DNA of 64,000 nt, taken from contig NZ_SNXZ01000001.1 in assembly GCF_004362825.1 (NCBI RefSeq), forward strand, positions 682,001 through 746,000. The letters are read 5' to 3'. A program made the translations under genes and the position numbers. The notes under the pieces were generated by a model. The model ran no database searches. It saw nothing but the letters and a program-made list of their open reading frames with translations, and was not told the DNA's origin. The DNA is from Labedaea rhizosphaerae. GTDB lineage: Bacteria > Actinomycetota > Actinomycetes > Mycobacteriales > Pseudonocardiaceae. Positions 43,449-54,414 of this stretch are shown piece after piece; positions within the stretch are counted from its first letter, which is position 1; each line of letters begins with the position of its first letter.

Positions 43449-44429
43449 ATGACCAACGCCATCGAAGCCGAGGGCTTGGTGAAGCGGTTCGGCAAGACGA
43501 CCGCGCTCGACGGCGTCGACCTGGCCGTCCCGGGCGGCAAGATCCTCGGCATGCTCGGCCCGAACGGCGCGGGCAAGACGACCGCCGTCCGCATCCTGGC
43601 CACGCTCCTGCGTCCCGACGCGGGCTGGGCCCGGGTGGCCGGCTACGACGTGGTGAAACAGTCCACACAGGTCCGCAGCCTCGTCGGCCTCACCGGCCAG
43701 TACGCCTCGCTCGACGAGGACCTCTCGGCGACCGAGAACCTGGTCCTGCTGGGCAGGCTCCTCGGCCTCAGCAAGCCGCAGGCCAAGATCCGGGCCGCCG
43801 AGCTGCTCGCGCGGTTCGAGCTGACCGACGCCGCCAAGCGCTCCATCAAGACCTTCTCGGGCGGCATGCGCAGGCGGGCCGACCTGGCCGCGAGCCTCGT
43901 CGGCCGACCGGACGTCCTCTATCTGGACGAGCCCACCACCGGGCTCGACCCGCACAGCCGCAACGAGGTCTGGGACACCGTCCGCACGCTGGTCGACGAC
44001 GGCGTCACCGTCCTGCTGACCACCCAGTACCTCGACGAGGCCGACCAGCTGGCCGACCTCATCACGGTCGTCGACCACGGCCGCATCATCGCGACCGGCA
44101 GGCCCGATGAGCTCAAACGGCACACGGGTGGTCAGACGCTGCAGGTTCGTCCGACGCTGCAGGTCGACATGGACGCCACCGCCGCGATCCTCGCCGATCT
44201 GACCGGCACCAAGCCGCTGCGGGACGACGACACCGGCCTGCTCACCGCGCCGGTCGCCGACCCGATGCTGCTGTCCGCCGTCGTCCGTCGCCTCGACGAC
44301 GCCGGCATCACCGCCGACGAGCTGGCCTTGCGACTGCCCAGCCTCGACGAGGTGTTCCTGTCACTCACCGGCCGCAAGTCCTCATCGGACACCGACGCGG
44401 CCCGCGTTCCGGAAAGGAGCAACGCATGA
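43449..44429 (+). CDS. ABC exporter ATP-binding protein, DrrA type
   Basis: A 326-aa ATPase: Walker A GPNGAGKTT, signature TFSGGMRRRADLAASL, Walker B VLYLDEPTTGLD, switch region TTQYLDEADQLAD. The C-terminal 90 residues (DMDATAAILADLTGTKPLRDDD ... LALRLPSLDEVFLSLTG) are the DrrA-type extension of daunorubicin-resistance ATPases. Such pairs export drugs, lipids or polyketides. No antibiotic biosynthesis genes are near, so the substrate is open. ATG follows GGGGGAAACACG; ends coupled (ATGA) to the permease gene. Confidence 0.92.
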   Translation: MTNAIEAEGLVKRFGKTTALDGVDLAVPGGKILGMLGPNGAGKTTAVRILATLLRPDAGWARVAGYDVVKQSTQVRSLVGLTGQYASLDEDLSATENLVLLGRLLGLSKPQAKIRAAELLARFELTDAAKRSIKTFSGGMRRRADLAASLVGRPDVLYLDEPTTGLDPHSRNEVWDTVRTLVDDGVTVLLTTQYLDEADQLADLITVVDHGRIIATGRPDELKRHTGGQTLQVRPTLQVDMDATAAILADLTGTKPLRDDDTGLLTAPVADPMLLSAVVRRLDDAGITADELALRLPSLDEVFLSLTGRKSSSDTDAARVPERSNA

Positions 44430-45241
44430 CCGCCGCGACCGTGGCCGCGCCCCGGCACACCGTCATCACGCGCCGTGGACCCATCGACGCGCTGCGCGAC
44501 TCGCTGGTCCTCGCCGGGCGCAACATCGTCAAGATCCGCAAGAACCCGGAGACGCTGCTCGACGTCACCCTGCAGCCGATCCTGTTCCTCTTCATGTTCG
44601 TGTACTTGTTCGGCGGCGCGATCGCCGGCGACACGCACGCCTACCTGCAGATGCTGATGCCCGGCCTCATGGTGCAAAACATCGCGTTCGCGAGCCTCGG
44701 CACCGGAACCGCGCTGAACACGGACATCACCAAGGGCGTGTTCGACCGGTTCCGGAGCATGCCGATCGCACGGTCCGCGCCGCTGGTGGGCGCCGTGCTC
44801 GGGGACATCGTCCGGTACCTGGTCGCGATGGCGGTGCTGGTGATCACCGCGGTGATCCTCGGGTTCCGGGTGCACACCGATCCGGGCTCGTTCCTGCTGG
44901 TCATCGCCCTGATGGTCGTGTTCGGACTGTGCCTGTGCTGGGTGTCGGTGTTCGTCGGCATGCTGGTCAAGTCGCCGCAGGCGGTGCCGGGTGTGCTGGT
45001 CGCGTTCATCATGCCGCTGACGTTCGGCAGCAACGTGTTCGCGCCGACCTCGTCCATGCCGGGCTGGCTGCAGGGCTGGGTGAAGATCAACCCGGTCACG
45101 CAGTTGACCGACGCCGCACGTGGCCTGCTTAACGGCGGTCCGTGGGCCGATCACGCCGCGTATGCGTTCCTGTGGGCGCTCGCGATCGCGGTGGTGTTCT
45201 TCCCGCTCGCGTTCCGCGCCTACCGCCGCCGCGTCGGCTGA
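44426..45241 (+). CDS. ABC-2 type exporter permease, DrrB type
   Basis: A 271-aa permease with six transmembrane segments (LQPILFLFMFVYLFGG, YLVAMAVLVITAVILGF, LVIALMVVFGLCLCWVSVFVGML, GVLVAFIMPLTFGSNVF, AAYAFLWALAIAVVFFPLAF). The DrrB-like N terminus RNIVKIRKNPETLLD and the conserved QLTDAARGLLNGG near the end identify the daunorubicin-resistance permease group. Forms an operon with the preceding ATPase. A terminator hairpin follows 17 bp after its stop. Confidence 0.92.
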   Translation: MTAATVAAPRHTVITRRGPIDALRDSLVLAGRNIVKIRKNPETLLDVTLQPILFLFMFVYLFGGAIAGDTHAYLQMLMPGLMVQNIAFASLGTGTALNTDITKGVFDRFRSMPIARSAPLVGAVLGDIVRYLVAMAVLVITAVILGFRVHTDPGSFLLVIALMVVFGLCLCWVSVFVGMLVKSPQAVPGVLVAFIMPLTFGSNVFAPTSSMPGWLQGWVKINPVTQLTDAARGLLNGGPWADHAAYAFLWALAIAVVFFPLAFRAYRRRVG

Positions 45242-45258
45242 GTCAGGGGGAGGGAGAG

Positions 45259-45291
45259 CGGCCCGTCACCACACCGGTGATGGGCCGTTTT
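45259..45291 (+). terminator. Intrinsic terminator after the DrrAB-type operon
   Basis: Stem CGGCCCGTCACC / GGTGATGGGCCG (one G-T pair) with a 5-nt loop, followed by TTTTCCTTT. It lies across the last codons of the convergent AfsR-type gene, so it encodes the end of that protein on the other strand. Confidence 0.7.
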
Positions 45292-48200
45292 CCTTTGGCA
45301 GTCCCATTTCCGCCACCAAGGCGGCGAGCGCCGCATCCCTGCCGATGCCTTCCCCTTCACGCAGCGCGGCCTCGAACTCCTCCTCGCCGAGGCGCTCCTT
45401 CAAGCGTCGCTTGAACTTGTTCAGCTGACGGTTACCGAGGTCAGGAGTGCCGCGAATGGCGGTCGCCCAGCCGATACACCGGGCGGCGCCCTGCGGATCG
45501 TCGCGCAGCCACAGCACCTCGGCGAAGCCTTCGCCGAGCGAGGCGATGACCGGCATGTCTGGCATGGCGTTCATGGCGGCCATGGCACGCGCGTAGGCCT
45601 TGGTCGCCGCGTCCGCGTCGCCTTCGGCGATGGCGAGCGCGCCCGCCTCGCCGGACCACATGGCGATCCCGTGTCCCTCGGCCATGCCGCTGGGAATGTT
45701 CTTGAACAACTCGATGCCACGCTGGAGGTAGTCGTGGGCTGCGGTCAGATCGCCGCGGATGCGGTGCAGCGCAGCCAGTCCGCAGTACAGAACGGCCTGC
45801 AGGTCGGCCGAACCCCGCCCGGAAGCGGAGTCCAAAGTCTCGAGCAGACCGCGCTCGGCACCGTCGAGATCGCCGGCCCGGAGCCGTTGCATCGCGAGGC
45901 GGCCTCGCTGCTCGGCGAGTTCCTCCGAAGTGCCGAGTTGGAGGGTCAGCCGCACCGCTTCCTCATGTTGGGCCAAGGCCACCGCCATCTCACCGCGCAA
46001 GGAATGGCGTTCGGAAAGCTGGCGCAACGCCATGGCCTGACCCCAGCGATCGCCGAGTTCGGTGAACCTCTCGAGAGCCTTCTGCGCCCGCTCCTCGGCC
46101 TCGGCGGCGTGGCCCTCGTTCTCGGCCAGGAAGGAACGGCCGAGTTCCGCGGCGGCGCGAGCCCACGGGTCGGGATGGGACTCGCCGCGACGCAGGCCTT
46201 CCTCGGCGGCTTCGATGTCGCCGGTGAACGCGGCGAGCAGGGGTTCGAGCATGGCGAGCATGGGGAATCTGGCCATGGCGTCGGTCTTGTGCAGCTCCTC
46301 GCGGAGACCGGCGATCTCTTCACGTGCGGGCGTTCCGGCGAACTCACCGAACGCGTCGAACGCGCGGAGGATCGCCCGGCCGTCCGCGGGCGCGGGACCG
46401 GTCAGTTCCAGCGCGCGCTTGGCAAGGGCCCCGACTTCGCCGTGCCGGCCCGTCACCATCCAGTACCAGCCACTGGACACGGTGATCCGGACGGCGGTGT
46501 CCGCGTCGTCATTGTCGACCGCGTGACGGACGGCGGCGATGATGTTGTCCTGCTCGGTGTAGAGCCGACCCAGCCAGTGGATCTGGTCGGCTCCGCGCAG
46601 GTGTGGCTCGGCTCGTTCGACCAGGTCACGCAGCGCCCGGGAAAAAGCCCGCTGAACCCGCTCGCGCTCCCCAGCCTCCGTCAGGCGTTCCTCGGCGAAG
46701 GCCCGCACGGTCTCGAGCATGCGGTAGCGCGGCTGGCCGTCGCGGCCTTCACCGGCTTCTACCAGCGACTTCTCGACCAGCGACGCGAGGACGTAGAGGA
46801 CATCATCGGCGGGCAGCTCGTTGTCGGCGCAGACGGCGGTCGCGGTCTCGAGGGTCGCGCCGGCCGGAAAGACGGAGAGCCGGCGCGCGAGAACCAGCTC
46901 GGGCTTCTCCAGGAGGTCCCAGCTCCACTCGACGACCGCCCGCAAGGTGCGGTGCCTCGGCAGCGAGGTGCGGCTGCCGCCGGTGAGCAGGCGGAACCGG
47001 TCGTCGAGGCGGTCGGCGATCTGCGTCAAGGTCATCGCGCGCAGGCGTGCGGCCGCCAGTTCCAGGGCGAGCGGGAGCCCGTCCAGCTTCCGGCACACTT
47101 CCCCGGTAATTAGCCCGCTGGACTCGTCGAGGGCGAAGCCGGGGCGGACAGCAGCCGCGCGATCGCAGAAGAGGCGTACAGCTGCGGACTCGCGGATCTG
47201 GTCCAAGGTCGCGCCAGGCTCGGGCAGTTCGAGAGGGCCGACGGGCACCAGGGCCTCGCCGGTGATCGCGAGTGGTTCGCGGCTGGTAGCCAGAACGCGC
47301 AACGGTGCACAGCGGGCGAGCAGGTCGCCGCACAGGTTGGCCGCCGCGGCGATGAGGTGCTCGCAGTTGTCCAGCACCAGCAGGGTTTCCCGGGCAGACA
47401 GTGCGTCGACGAGCCGGTCGAGCGGGTCGACCTGGCGGATGTGCGCCGGCCGGTTCTCCAGCATCACGACTTCGTGCAGGCCGAGTGCGGTCAAGATCGC
47501 GGCAACGATGTCGGCACCGTCGCCCACACCTGCCAACTCCACGAAGACGACGGCCGAATCCACCCGTTGTCGGGCGGCGACCTCGGTGGCCAGGCGTGTC
47601 TTCCCGGCCCCGCCTGGCCCGAGAAGCGTGACCAGTCTGCTGTAGCCGAGGGCCGACAGGATTTCGTCGAGCTCCTCGTCGCGACCGACGAACGTGGTCA
47701 GCGGGGCAGGCAACCGCGGCGCCCGAACCTTGGCCTGCTGCGGTTCGGGTGGCGCGAGGTCCGGATCGCGGCGCAGCACCCGCAGGTGGATGTCCCGCAG
47801 CTCGGCGGACGGTTCGACCCCGAGTTCCGTGTCCAGCGCGCGCCTTGTCGCCTCGTACGCTGCCAGCGCATCCGCCTGCCTGCCGGACTGGTACAGCGCG
47901 ACAACGTGCAGGCCGGCGGCACGCTCGCGCAGCGGATGCTCCCGAGTCAGCGCGCCGAGTTCGGCGATGACCTCGTGATGGCGACCGCGCTTGAGTTCCG
48001 CCTCGATGCGGTCCTCGTGCGCGGCGATCCGCAGTTCCGTCAGCCTGCTCCGCACCGGGTCGGTGAACGGCGCGTCACCGATGTCCGCCAACGGCGCGCC
48101 CCGCCACAGACCGAGCGCCGTCGTCAGTGTCTCGGCCGCGTTGGCCGGTTCACCGGCCAACAACTCGTCCCTTCCTTGGCGCGCAAGCTGTTCGAACCGG

Positions 48201-48511
48201 TGCGTGTCGACATCCTCGCGGTCGACCAGCAAGCGATAGCCGGCCGGATGCGACTCGAGCACGCTGACGTCACCATTACCGGACGTCCGCAAGCCACGGC
48301 GCAGCCGGGACACCAGCGACTGCAGGGCGTTCGTGGCGTCGGCGGGCGGCTGCTCACCCCAAAGGCCGTCGATCAGCGCCTCGGTCTGCACAACCTGCCC
48401 AGCATCCAGCGCGAGCCGGGCCAGCAGCATGCGCAACCTGGCGCCGCCGAGCTCGACCGTGGCTCCATCCGCCGCGCTGACCCGCAGCGGACCGAGCATC
48501 GCTATCTGCAC
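45266..48511 (-). CDS. AfsR/SARP-type regulator with BTAD, NB-ARC and TPR domains
   Basis: A 1081-aa regulator. Order: OmpR-like winged helix (about 1-95, LGPLRVSAADGATVELGGARLRMLLARLAL), bacterial transcriptional activator domain (about 100-245), NB-ARC ATPase with Walker A GPGGAGKT at 298-305 and LLVLDNCEHL Walker B, GLPLALELAAARL, then a long TPR-rich C-terminal half (from about 600). AfsR relatives activate secondary metabolism or stress genes in response to phosphorylation or ATP. It converges on the DrrAB-type operon, which could be a target (inference). Two stretches of the gene match the dispersed repeat core (46645-46655 and, with mismatches, 47111-47121), reading VQRAFS and SGLITG. 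It overlaps the DUF559 gene by 10 bp at its 5' end. Confidence 0.9.
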   Translation of the reverse strand: MQIAMLGPLRVSAADGATVELGGARLRMLLARLALDAGQVVQTEALIDGLWGEQPPADATNALQSLVSRLRRGLRTSGNGDVSVLESHPAGYRLLVDREDVDTHRFEQLARQGRDELLAGEPANAAETLTTALGLWRGAPLADIGDAPFTDPVRSRLTELRIAAHEDRIEAELKRGRHHEVIAELGALTREHPLRERAAGLHVVALYQSGRQADALAAYEATRRALDTELGVEPSAELRDIHLRVLRRDPDLAPPEPQQAKVRAPRLPAPLTTFVGRDEELDEILSALGYSRLVTLLGPGGAGKTRLATEVAARQRVDSAVVFVELAGVGDGADIVAAILTALGLHEVVMLENRPAHIRQVDPLDRLVDALSARETLLVLDNCEHLIAAAANLCGDLLARCAPLRVLATSREPLAITGEALVPVGPLELPEPGATLDQIRESAAVRLFCDRAAAVRPGFALDESSGLITGEVCRKLDGLPLALELAAARLRAMTLTQIADRLDDRFRLLTGGSRTSLPRHRTLRAVVEWSWDLLEKPELVLARRLSVFPAGATLETATAVCADNELPADDVLYVLASLVEKSLVEAGEGRDGQPRYRMLETVRAFAEERLTEAGERERVQRAFSRALRDLVERAEPHLRGADQIHWLGRLYTEQDNIIAAVRHAVDNDDADTAVRITVSSGWYWMVTGRHGEVGALAKRALELTGPAPADGRAILRAFDAFGEFAGTPAREEIAGLREELHKTDAMARFPMLAMLEPLLAAFTGDIEAAEEGLRRGESHPDPWARAAAELGRSFLAENEGHAAEAEERAQKALERFTELGDRWGQAMALRQLSERHSLRGEMAVALAQHEEAVRLTLQLGTSEELAEQRGRLAMQRLRAGDLDGAERGLLETLDSASGRGSADLQAVLYCGLAALHRIRGDLTAAHDYLQRGIELFKNIPSGMAEGHGIAMWSGEAGALAIAEGDADAATKAYARAMAAMNAMPDMPVIASLGEGFAEVLWLRDDPQGAARCIGWATAIRGTPDLGNRQLNKFKRRLKERLGEEEFEAALREGEGIGRDAALAALVAEMGLPKENGPSPVW

Positions 48512-49665
48512 ACCGTCAAGCTTCCCAGAACAATCGTTGCCCTGGTCGTCGTGATCGCAATCCGGTCGGCGCGTCGGGGTGAGCCTCGCGCGTCGGCGAG
48601 CTCGATCAGGATCGGGTTGTCGCCGACCTTCGTGCCCGCCCGTTTAGGCAGGGCCTTGACCAGGGGTTTCGCGGTCAAATGCACCGCCGGCCGACGAGCC
48701 CAGAGGCGCACGTGAACCTGCGGCTTCCGCAGGCCGGACGACATTGCCGCGGCCCGGCGTTCGGCACGAGAGGCGTTGAGCGCTGCCCGGACGTCTCGAA
48801 CAACGCCTTCGGGGTCGCCATACAGCCGTTCGGCGGTGATGGTGATGACGCGCCAGCCCGCTTTGCGGAAGCGGTTGAGCCTGACCTCGTCGCGCCGTCG
48901 CTGGGCTGGTTCGAAGTGATAGCGGCCGTCGTATTCGATGGCCAGACGCGCGCTCTCGTAAGCCATGTCGCAGCGGCCGGCGAAGCCCTTCTTGCCGAAG
49001 ACCTCGACCTGGGGCGTCGGCGGCATGTCGTGCAGCGTGAGCAGTACGCGAAGCTCGGACTCCGGTGGCGACTCGGCGCGGGGGTCGGCGAGCTCGACAG
49101 CTTGACGGGCCAGGACGACGCCGTGATCGCGCCTGCGTCTCAGGAGTGCGGCAAGCACATCCCTGTCGACGAGCCCGGCGCGAAGCACTTGATCCAGGTC
49201 GGCCACGGCGACCTGCAGCCGACGTTGGCGAGACATTTCCCTTGGCGCTTGACGGAACAGCAGATCCATCGCCATACGCAATGGCGTCGCAATGGCGATC
49301 CCTTCCCAGTCCATGCGTTCGGAAGGCTTGACGGGACCACGATGCAAACGAATGCCACGGATCGGCCCGAATCGGTCTCGTTCGTTCGCCACGAATTCGA
49401 CCGGATCGTACGTGTTCGCCAGGTCGATTCCATAGATGGCCGCCGCGGACCTCCCGGTCAGCACGGCGCCAGGGCGCGCGATCAGGGCAGCACCGTAGGA
49501 CCGCACGACGTGGTCAACCCGCATACCTGCTGGTACGTAGACGTCCCGCACGACACGGCGGTAGCGGTCGCTGTAGAGCGCCCTGCGCTCGACCTGTTCC
49601 ATGCCGACTGCGGTCGACCCCTTGAACAGGCCGACCGGCGGACACTCCCGTAGTGGCGTTGCCAT
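48502..49665 (-). CDS. DUF559/PD-(D/E)XK-like protein with AbiEi-type N-terminal half
   Basis: A 387-aa protein. The N-terminal half resembles the winged-helix and body of AbiEi-type regulators (LYSDRYRRVVRDVYVPAGMRVD ... TGRSAAAIYGIDLA ... ATPLRMAMDLL). The C-terminal part has a Vsr/DUF559-like nuclease fold: CDMAYESARLAIEYDGRYHFEP, then RKAGWRVITITAERLYGDPEGVV. Proteins of this kind are very common in actinobacteria; no toxin partner is adjacent, so a toxin-antitoxin role is unlikely. Start at ATG 49665; a TTG at 49683 is an alternative. It overlaps the AfsR-type gene by 10 bp. Confidence 0.75.
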   Translation of the reverse strand: MATPLRECPPVGLFKGSTAVGMEQVERRALYSDRYRRVVRDVYVPAGMRVDHVVRSYGAALIARPGAVLTGRSAAAIYGIDLANTYDPVEFVANERDRFGPIRGIRLHRGPVKPSERMDWEGIAIATPLRMAMDLLFRQAPREMSRQRRLQVAVADLDQVLRAGLVDRDVLAALLRRRRDHGVVLARQAVELADPRAESPPESELRVLLTLHDMPPTPQVEVFGKKGFAGRCDMAYESARLAIEYDGRYHFEPAQRRRDEVRLNRFRKAGWRVITITAERLYGDPEGVVRDVRAALNASRAERRAAAMSSGLRKPQVHVRLWARRPAVHLTAKPLVKALPKRAGTKVGDNPILIELADARGSPRRADRIAITTTRATIVLGSLTVCR

Positions 49666-49704
49666 AAACCGACCATGCCACAAACCCCCGACATTCGTCG
49701 AAAA

Positions 49705-49731
49705 CTATCCACAGGCCCCCACTTATCCACA
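49705..49731 (+). promoter_or_regulatory. Two DnaA-box-like nonamers in the intergenic region
   Basis: TTATCCACA at 49723-49731 is a perfect classical DnaA box; CTATCCACA at 49705-49713 differs by one base and lies 18 bp away in the same direction. They sit in the promoter region of the DUF559 gene (start 49665) in locally AT-rich DNA. Confidence 0.45.
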
Positions 49732-49769
49732 ATTTGCCTCACCCCTCTTGACAACACCTCAGAACAAGT

Positions 49770-50006
49770 TCAGCAGGCTTAATCCGTCTCCCGCCCGGAA
49801 CAAGCCCGCTGGACCCGCACCGCCGGGCTGTGGACGGGCGCGAGGATTAAGCCCGCTGAACGCGGATCGGCAGGTCAGCGACGCAGGCACGACAGGCGGG
49901 ATCAAGCCGCTGAACGCGGGTCGGCAGGTCAGGGGCGCTGGCGGAACTAAGCCCGCTGGACACGGATCGGCGGGTCAGTGAACGCAGGCGGGATTAAGCC
50001 CGCTGG
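49770..50006. repeat. Repeat array between the DUF559 gene and clpC (six cores)
   Basis: One core in the opposite orientation at 49770 (TCAGCAGGCTT), then cores starting at 49802 (CTGGAC), 49849, 49914 (one C lost, AAGCCGCTGA), 49949 (CTGGAC) and 49996 (CTGGAT). 49802-49849 and 49949-49996 keep the 47-bp spacing; the CAGGTCAG linker is present three times. The remaining 200 bp to the clpC stop are G-rich on the plus strand and hold no gene. Confidence 0.87.
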
Positions 50007-50212
50007 ATCCGTGAGGGGAGGGTGGAAGAGGGTGGGTGGGTTGGGAAGGAGACCAAGGGGGTGGGTGGGCGAAGCGGGTGGCCGCGGTGGGGTGGGTGCG
50101 CAAGGGGTGCGTGTGCGGGCGGGCCCAGCACGGGTGGGGGTGTGGGAGGGGTGGAGATGCGGAAGGGCGGGGCCAGCGGCCCCGCCCTTCCGTGTGGTGA
50201 TTCGTGTGGGTG

Positions 50213-52765
<2,553 letters not shown>

Positions 52766-52995
52766 TTGCACTCCCTGACTGCTGCGCCGGCGGTCCTCGT
52801 CCACCTCGCTCGGTGGAACCAGCACCGTAGGACCACTGTAGTCGCCCGTACCGTCGCGCTCAGTACTACTTGCGGCGGCTACCGCTCGCCGGGTGCCCGT
52901 GGACCCCCGATCTGCCTGTCACAACGTTCGTACACCGGGGCCGATTCCGCTCGGTAGCCGGTGTCCGCTCAGCGCGAACACGAGCGGCACGTGTG

Positions 52996-53014
52996 TAAGG
53001 TAAGGCAAGCCTAC
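52996..53014. promoter_or_regulatory. IdeR/DtxR-type iron box upstream of the FhuF-like gene
   Basis: TAAGGTAAGGCAAGCCTAC agrees with the consensus TTAGGTTAGGCTAACCTAA at 14 of 19 positions. It ends 19 bp before the ATG of the FhuF-like gene, a position suited to iron-dependent repression. Confidence 0.7.
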
Positions 53015-53033
53015 TCGCCCGGATGGAGCATCG

Positions 53034-53843
53034 ATGACCTTGGCGCGACCGGCCGTCGGTGCGCCGCCGCTCGCCGACTCCATCGCCCGCATCGACTCGC
53101 TCCAGGACCGGACCCGGCTGCGGTTCGGCGCCCAGGACGGCTGGATCACGTGCGCCGACATGCTCGCTGACCAGGCGAAACTCATCCAGTGGGTCGACCG
53201 CACGGGAATAAGCCTGCTGAACGACTACGGGCACGCGCCGCGCCGGACAGCGACCGCCTATGTCATGGCGTGGTACTTGTCGGTGCCCGCCTTCGCCGCC
53301 GGGATGCTGTTCCACCACGAGCGCAGGGTGCCTTCGCTGCGTCCACACCACCTCGCGTTTCGCTTGGGTTCGCCTAGACCTGACCCTGTTGGTACGTCCC
53401 TGCTGTCCAGCCGGTTCACCTGCCTGCCCAGCGACCCGGCGGCCGGCGCCGTGGACGCGGACGTGGTGCCGGACGAACGGACGCTCGCCGCGGTCCTGCG
53501 TGGACGCTTCGCCGCACATGCGGCACGCTTCGTCACCGTGTTCGGCCCGATCGGGCGAATCGATCGGCGGACGCTCTGGGGTGCCGCCACAGACGCGCTC
53601 GACAACGCGTTGCTGCTCGCCGGTCGGGCCCACGGCGCCGAACAAGCAGGCGTGATGGACGCCACACTGGTGTTCCCGGCTGTTTTCCCGCCCTTCACGA
53701 CGGCGTCGACCGTGCGGCCGAATGCCGCCGGGACGGGGTGGATCCGCCGCAAGGAGAGTTGCTGCTACCACTACCTGTTGCCCGCCGGGCAAGGACCGTG
53801 CGACACGTGTCCACGCGTCCTGCCGAAGCAATTCGCCAAATGA
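53034..53843 (+). CDS. FhuF-like (2Fe-2S) ferric-siderophore reductase
   Basis: A 269-aa protein ending with the FhuF-type iron-sulphur motif CC-x10-C-x2-C (ESCCYHYLLPAGQGPCDTCP). FhuF proteins reduce ferric siderophores in the cytoplasm to release iron; the N-terminal helical part carries no other known motif. The iron box upstream supports a role in iron uptake although no siderophore transport gene is adjacent. A repeat-like stretch at 53210-53220 (AAGCCTGCTGA) reads in frame as ISLLN. A terminator follows. Confidence 0.85.
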   Translation: MTLARPAVGAPPLADSIARIDSLQDRTRLRFGAQDGWITCADMLADQAKLIQWVDRTGISLLNDYGHAPRRTATAYVMAWYLSVPAFAAGMLFHHERRVPSLRPHHLAFRLGSPRPDPVGTSLLSSRFTCLPSDPAAGAVDADVVPDERTLAAVLRGRFAAHAARFVTVFGPIGRIDRRTLWGAATDALDNALLLAGRAHGAEQAGVMDATLVFPAVFPPFTTASTVRPNAAGTGWIRRKESCCYHYLLPAGQGPCDTCPRVLPKQFAK

Positions 53844-53899
53844 TCATTTCCGCTTGGCCCGGACGCCAATGCGCCGATCGTGATCGTGTTCTGCACGAC

Positions 53900-53934
53900 A
53901 AAAGGGGCTCCCCGCATCGCGGAAAGCCCCTTTT
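53900..53934. terminator. Bidirectional intrinsic terminator between fhuF-like gene and lsr2
   Basis: Stem AAAAGGGGCT (53900-53909) / AGCCCCTTTT (53925-53934) with a 15-nt loop. The T-run follows the stem on both strands, so it can end both convergent transcripts. Confidence 0.85.
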
Positions 53935-53945
53935 GCCGTAGGACG

Positions 53946-54290
53946 TCAGCCTTGCTTGTGGTAGGCGTCCAGCACCTCGGACGGGATTCGTCCCCGATCG
54001 GACACCTTCAGGCCCTGCTTGCGGGCCCATTCGCGAATTGCCTGGTTCTGCTCCCGGTCCGCCGAAGCGGTCCTGGGGCGACCACCAGGCCCGCGGCCCA
54101 TCAGGCGCTTGCGTCCACCGGAACGGCGCGCGTGATTGACGTAATCGGCAAGCGCCTCGCGAAGCCTGTCGGCATTGCCCGAAGACAGGTCTATCTGATA
54201 GGAGGCGCCATCGAGACCGAACTCAACTGTCTCCTCTGCTGTGGACCCGTCGAGGTCGTCCACCAGAGTAACCATGACTTTCTGCGCCAT
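53946..54290 (-). CDS. lsr2: Lsr2 nucleoid-associated protein
   Basis: A 114-aa H-NS-like xenogeneic silencer that binds AT-rich DNA. The N-terminal dimerisation/oligomerisation part ([35 protein letters not shown]) and the C-terminal DNA-binding domain with the AT-hook-like RGR ([27 protein letters not shown]) are intact. The ATG with GGAGGCGCAT upstream gives the normal length; longer in-frame codons overlap the promoter. In this window its natural target would be the low-GC cargo of the AICE. Between lysS and clpC as in mycobacteria. Confidence 0.97.
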   Translation of the reverse strand: MAQKVMVTLVDDLDGSTAEETVEFGLDGASYQIDLSSGNADRLREALADYVNHARRSGGRKRLMGRGPGGRPRTASADREQNQAIREWARKQGLKVSDRGRIPSEVLDAYHKQG

Positions 54291-54339
54291 ATGCGCCTCC
54301 TTCGGCGGAATGCGGGTGCGATAGGGCGGTGGCGGCATG

Positions 54340-54390
54340 GATATAAATACTCCACCCATGCCGTACAACGCAAATCAGAGAGATTGCGTT
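54340..54390 (-). promoter_or_regulatory. lsr2 promoter with an overlapping imperfect palindrome
   Basis: On the minus strand, -35 TTGTAC (54363-54368) and -10 TATATC (54340-54345) are separated by 17 bp in a locally AT-rich patch. Directly upstream, 54367-54390 contains AACGCAAATC and GATTGCGTT, a near-perfect inverted repeat that overlaps the -35 and may be an operator. Confidence 0.55.
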
Positions 54391-54414
54391 AGCGTGTCCC
54401 GCACCCGCCGCACA

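Noticed and set aside
45266-48511. Pathway regulator of a biosynthetic gene cluster in the window
   Set aside because: No polyketide, peptide or other core biosynthetic genes are within reach, only an ABC exporter.
48502-49665. AbiE-type toxin-antitoxin or abortive infection system
   Set aside because: Only the AbiEi-like half plus a DUF559 domain is present; no AbiEii-type nucleotidyltransferase toxin is adjacent.
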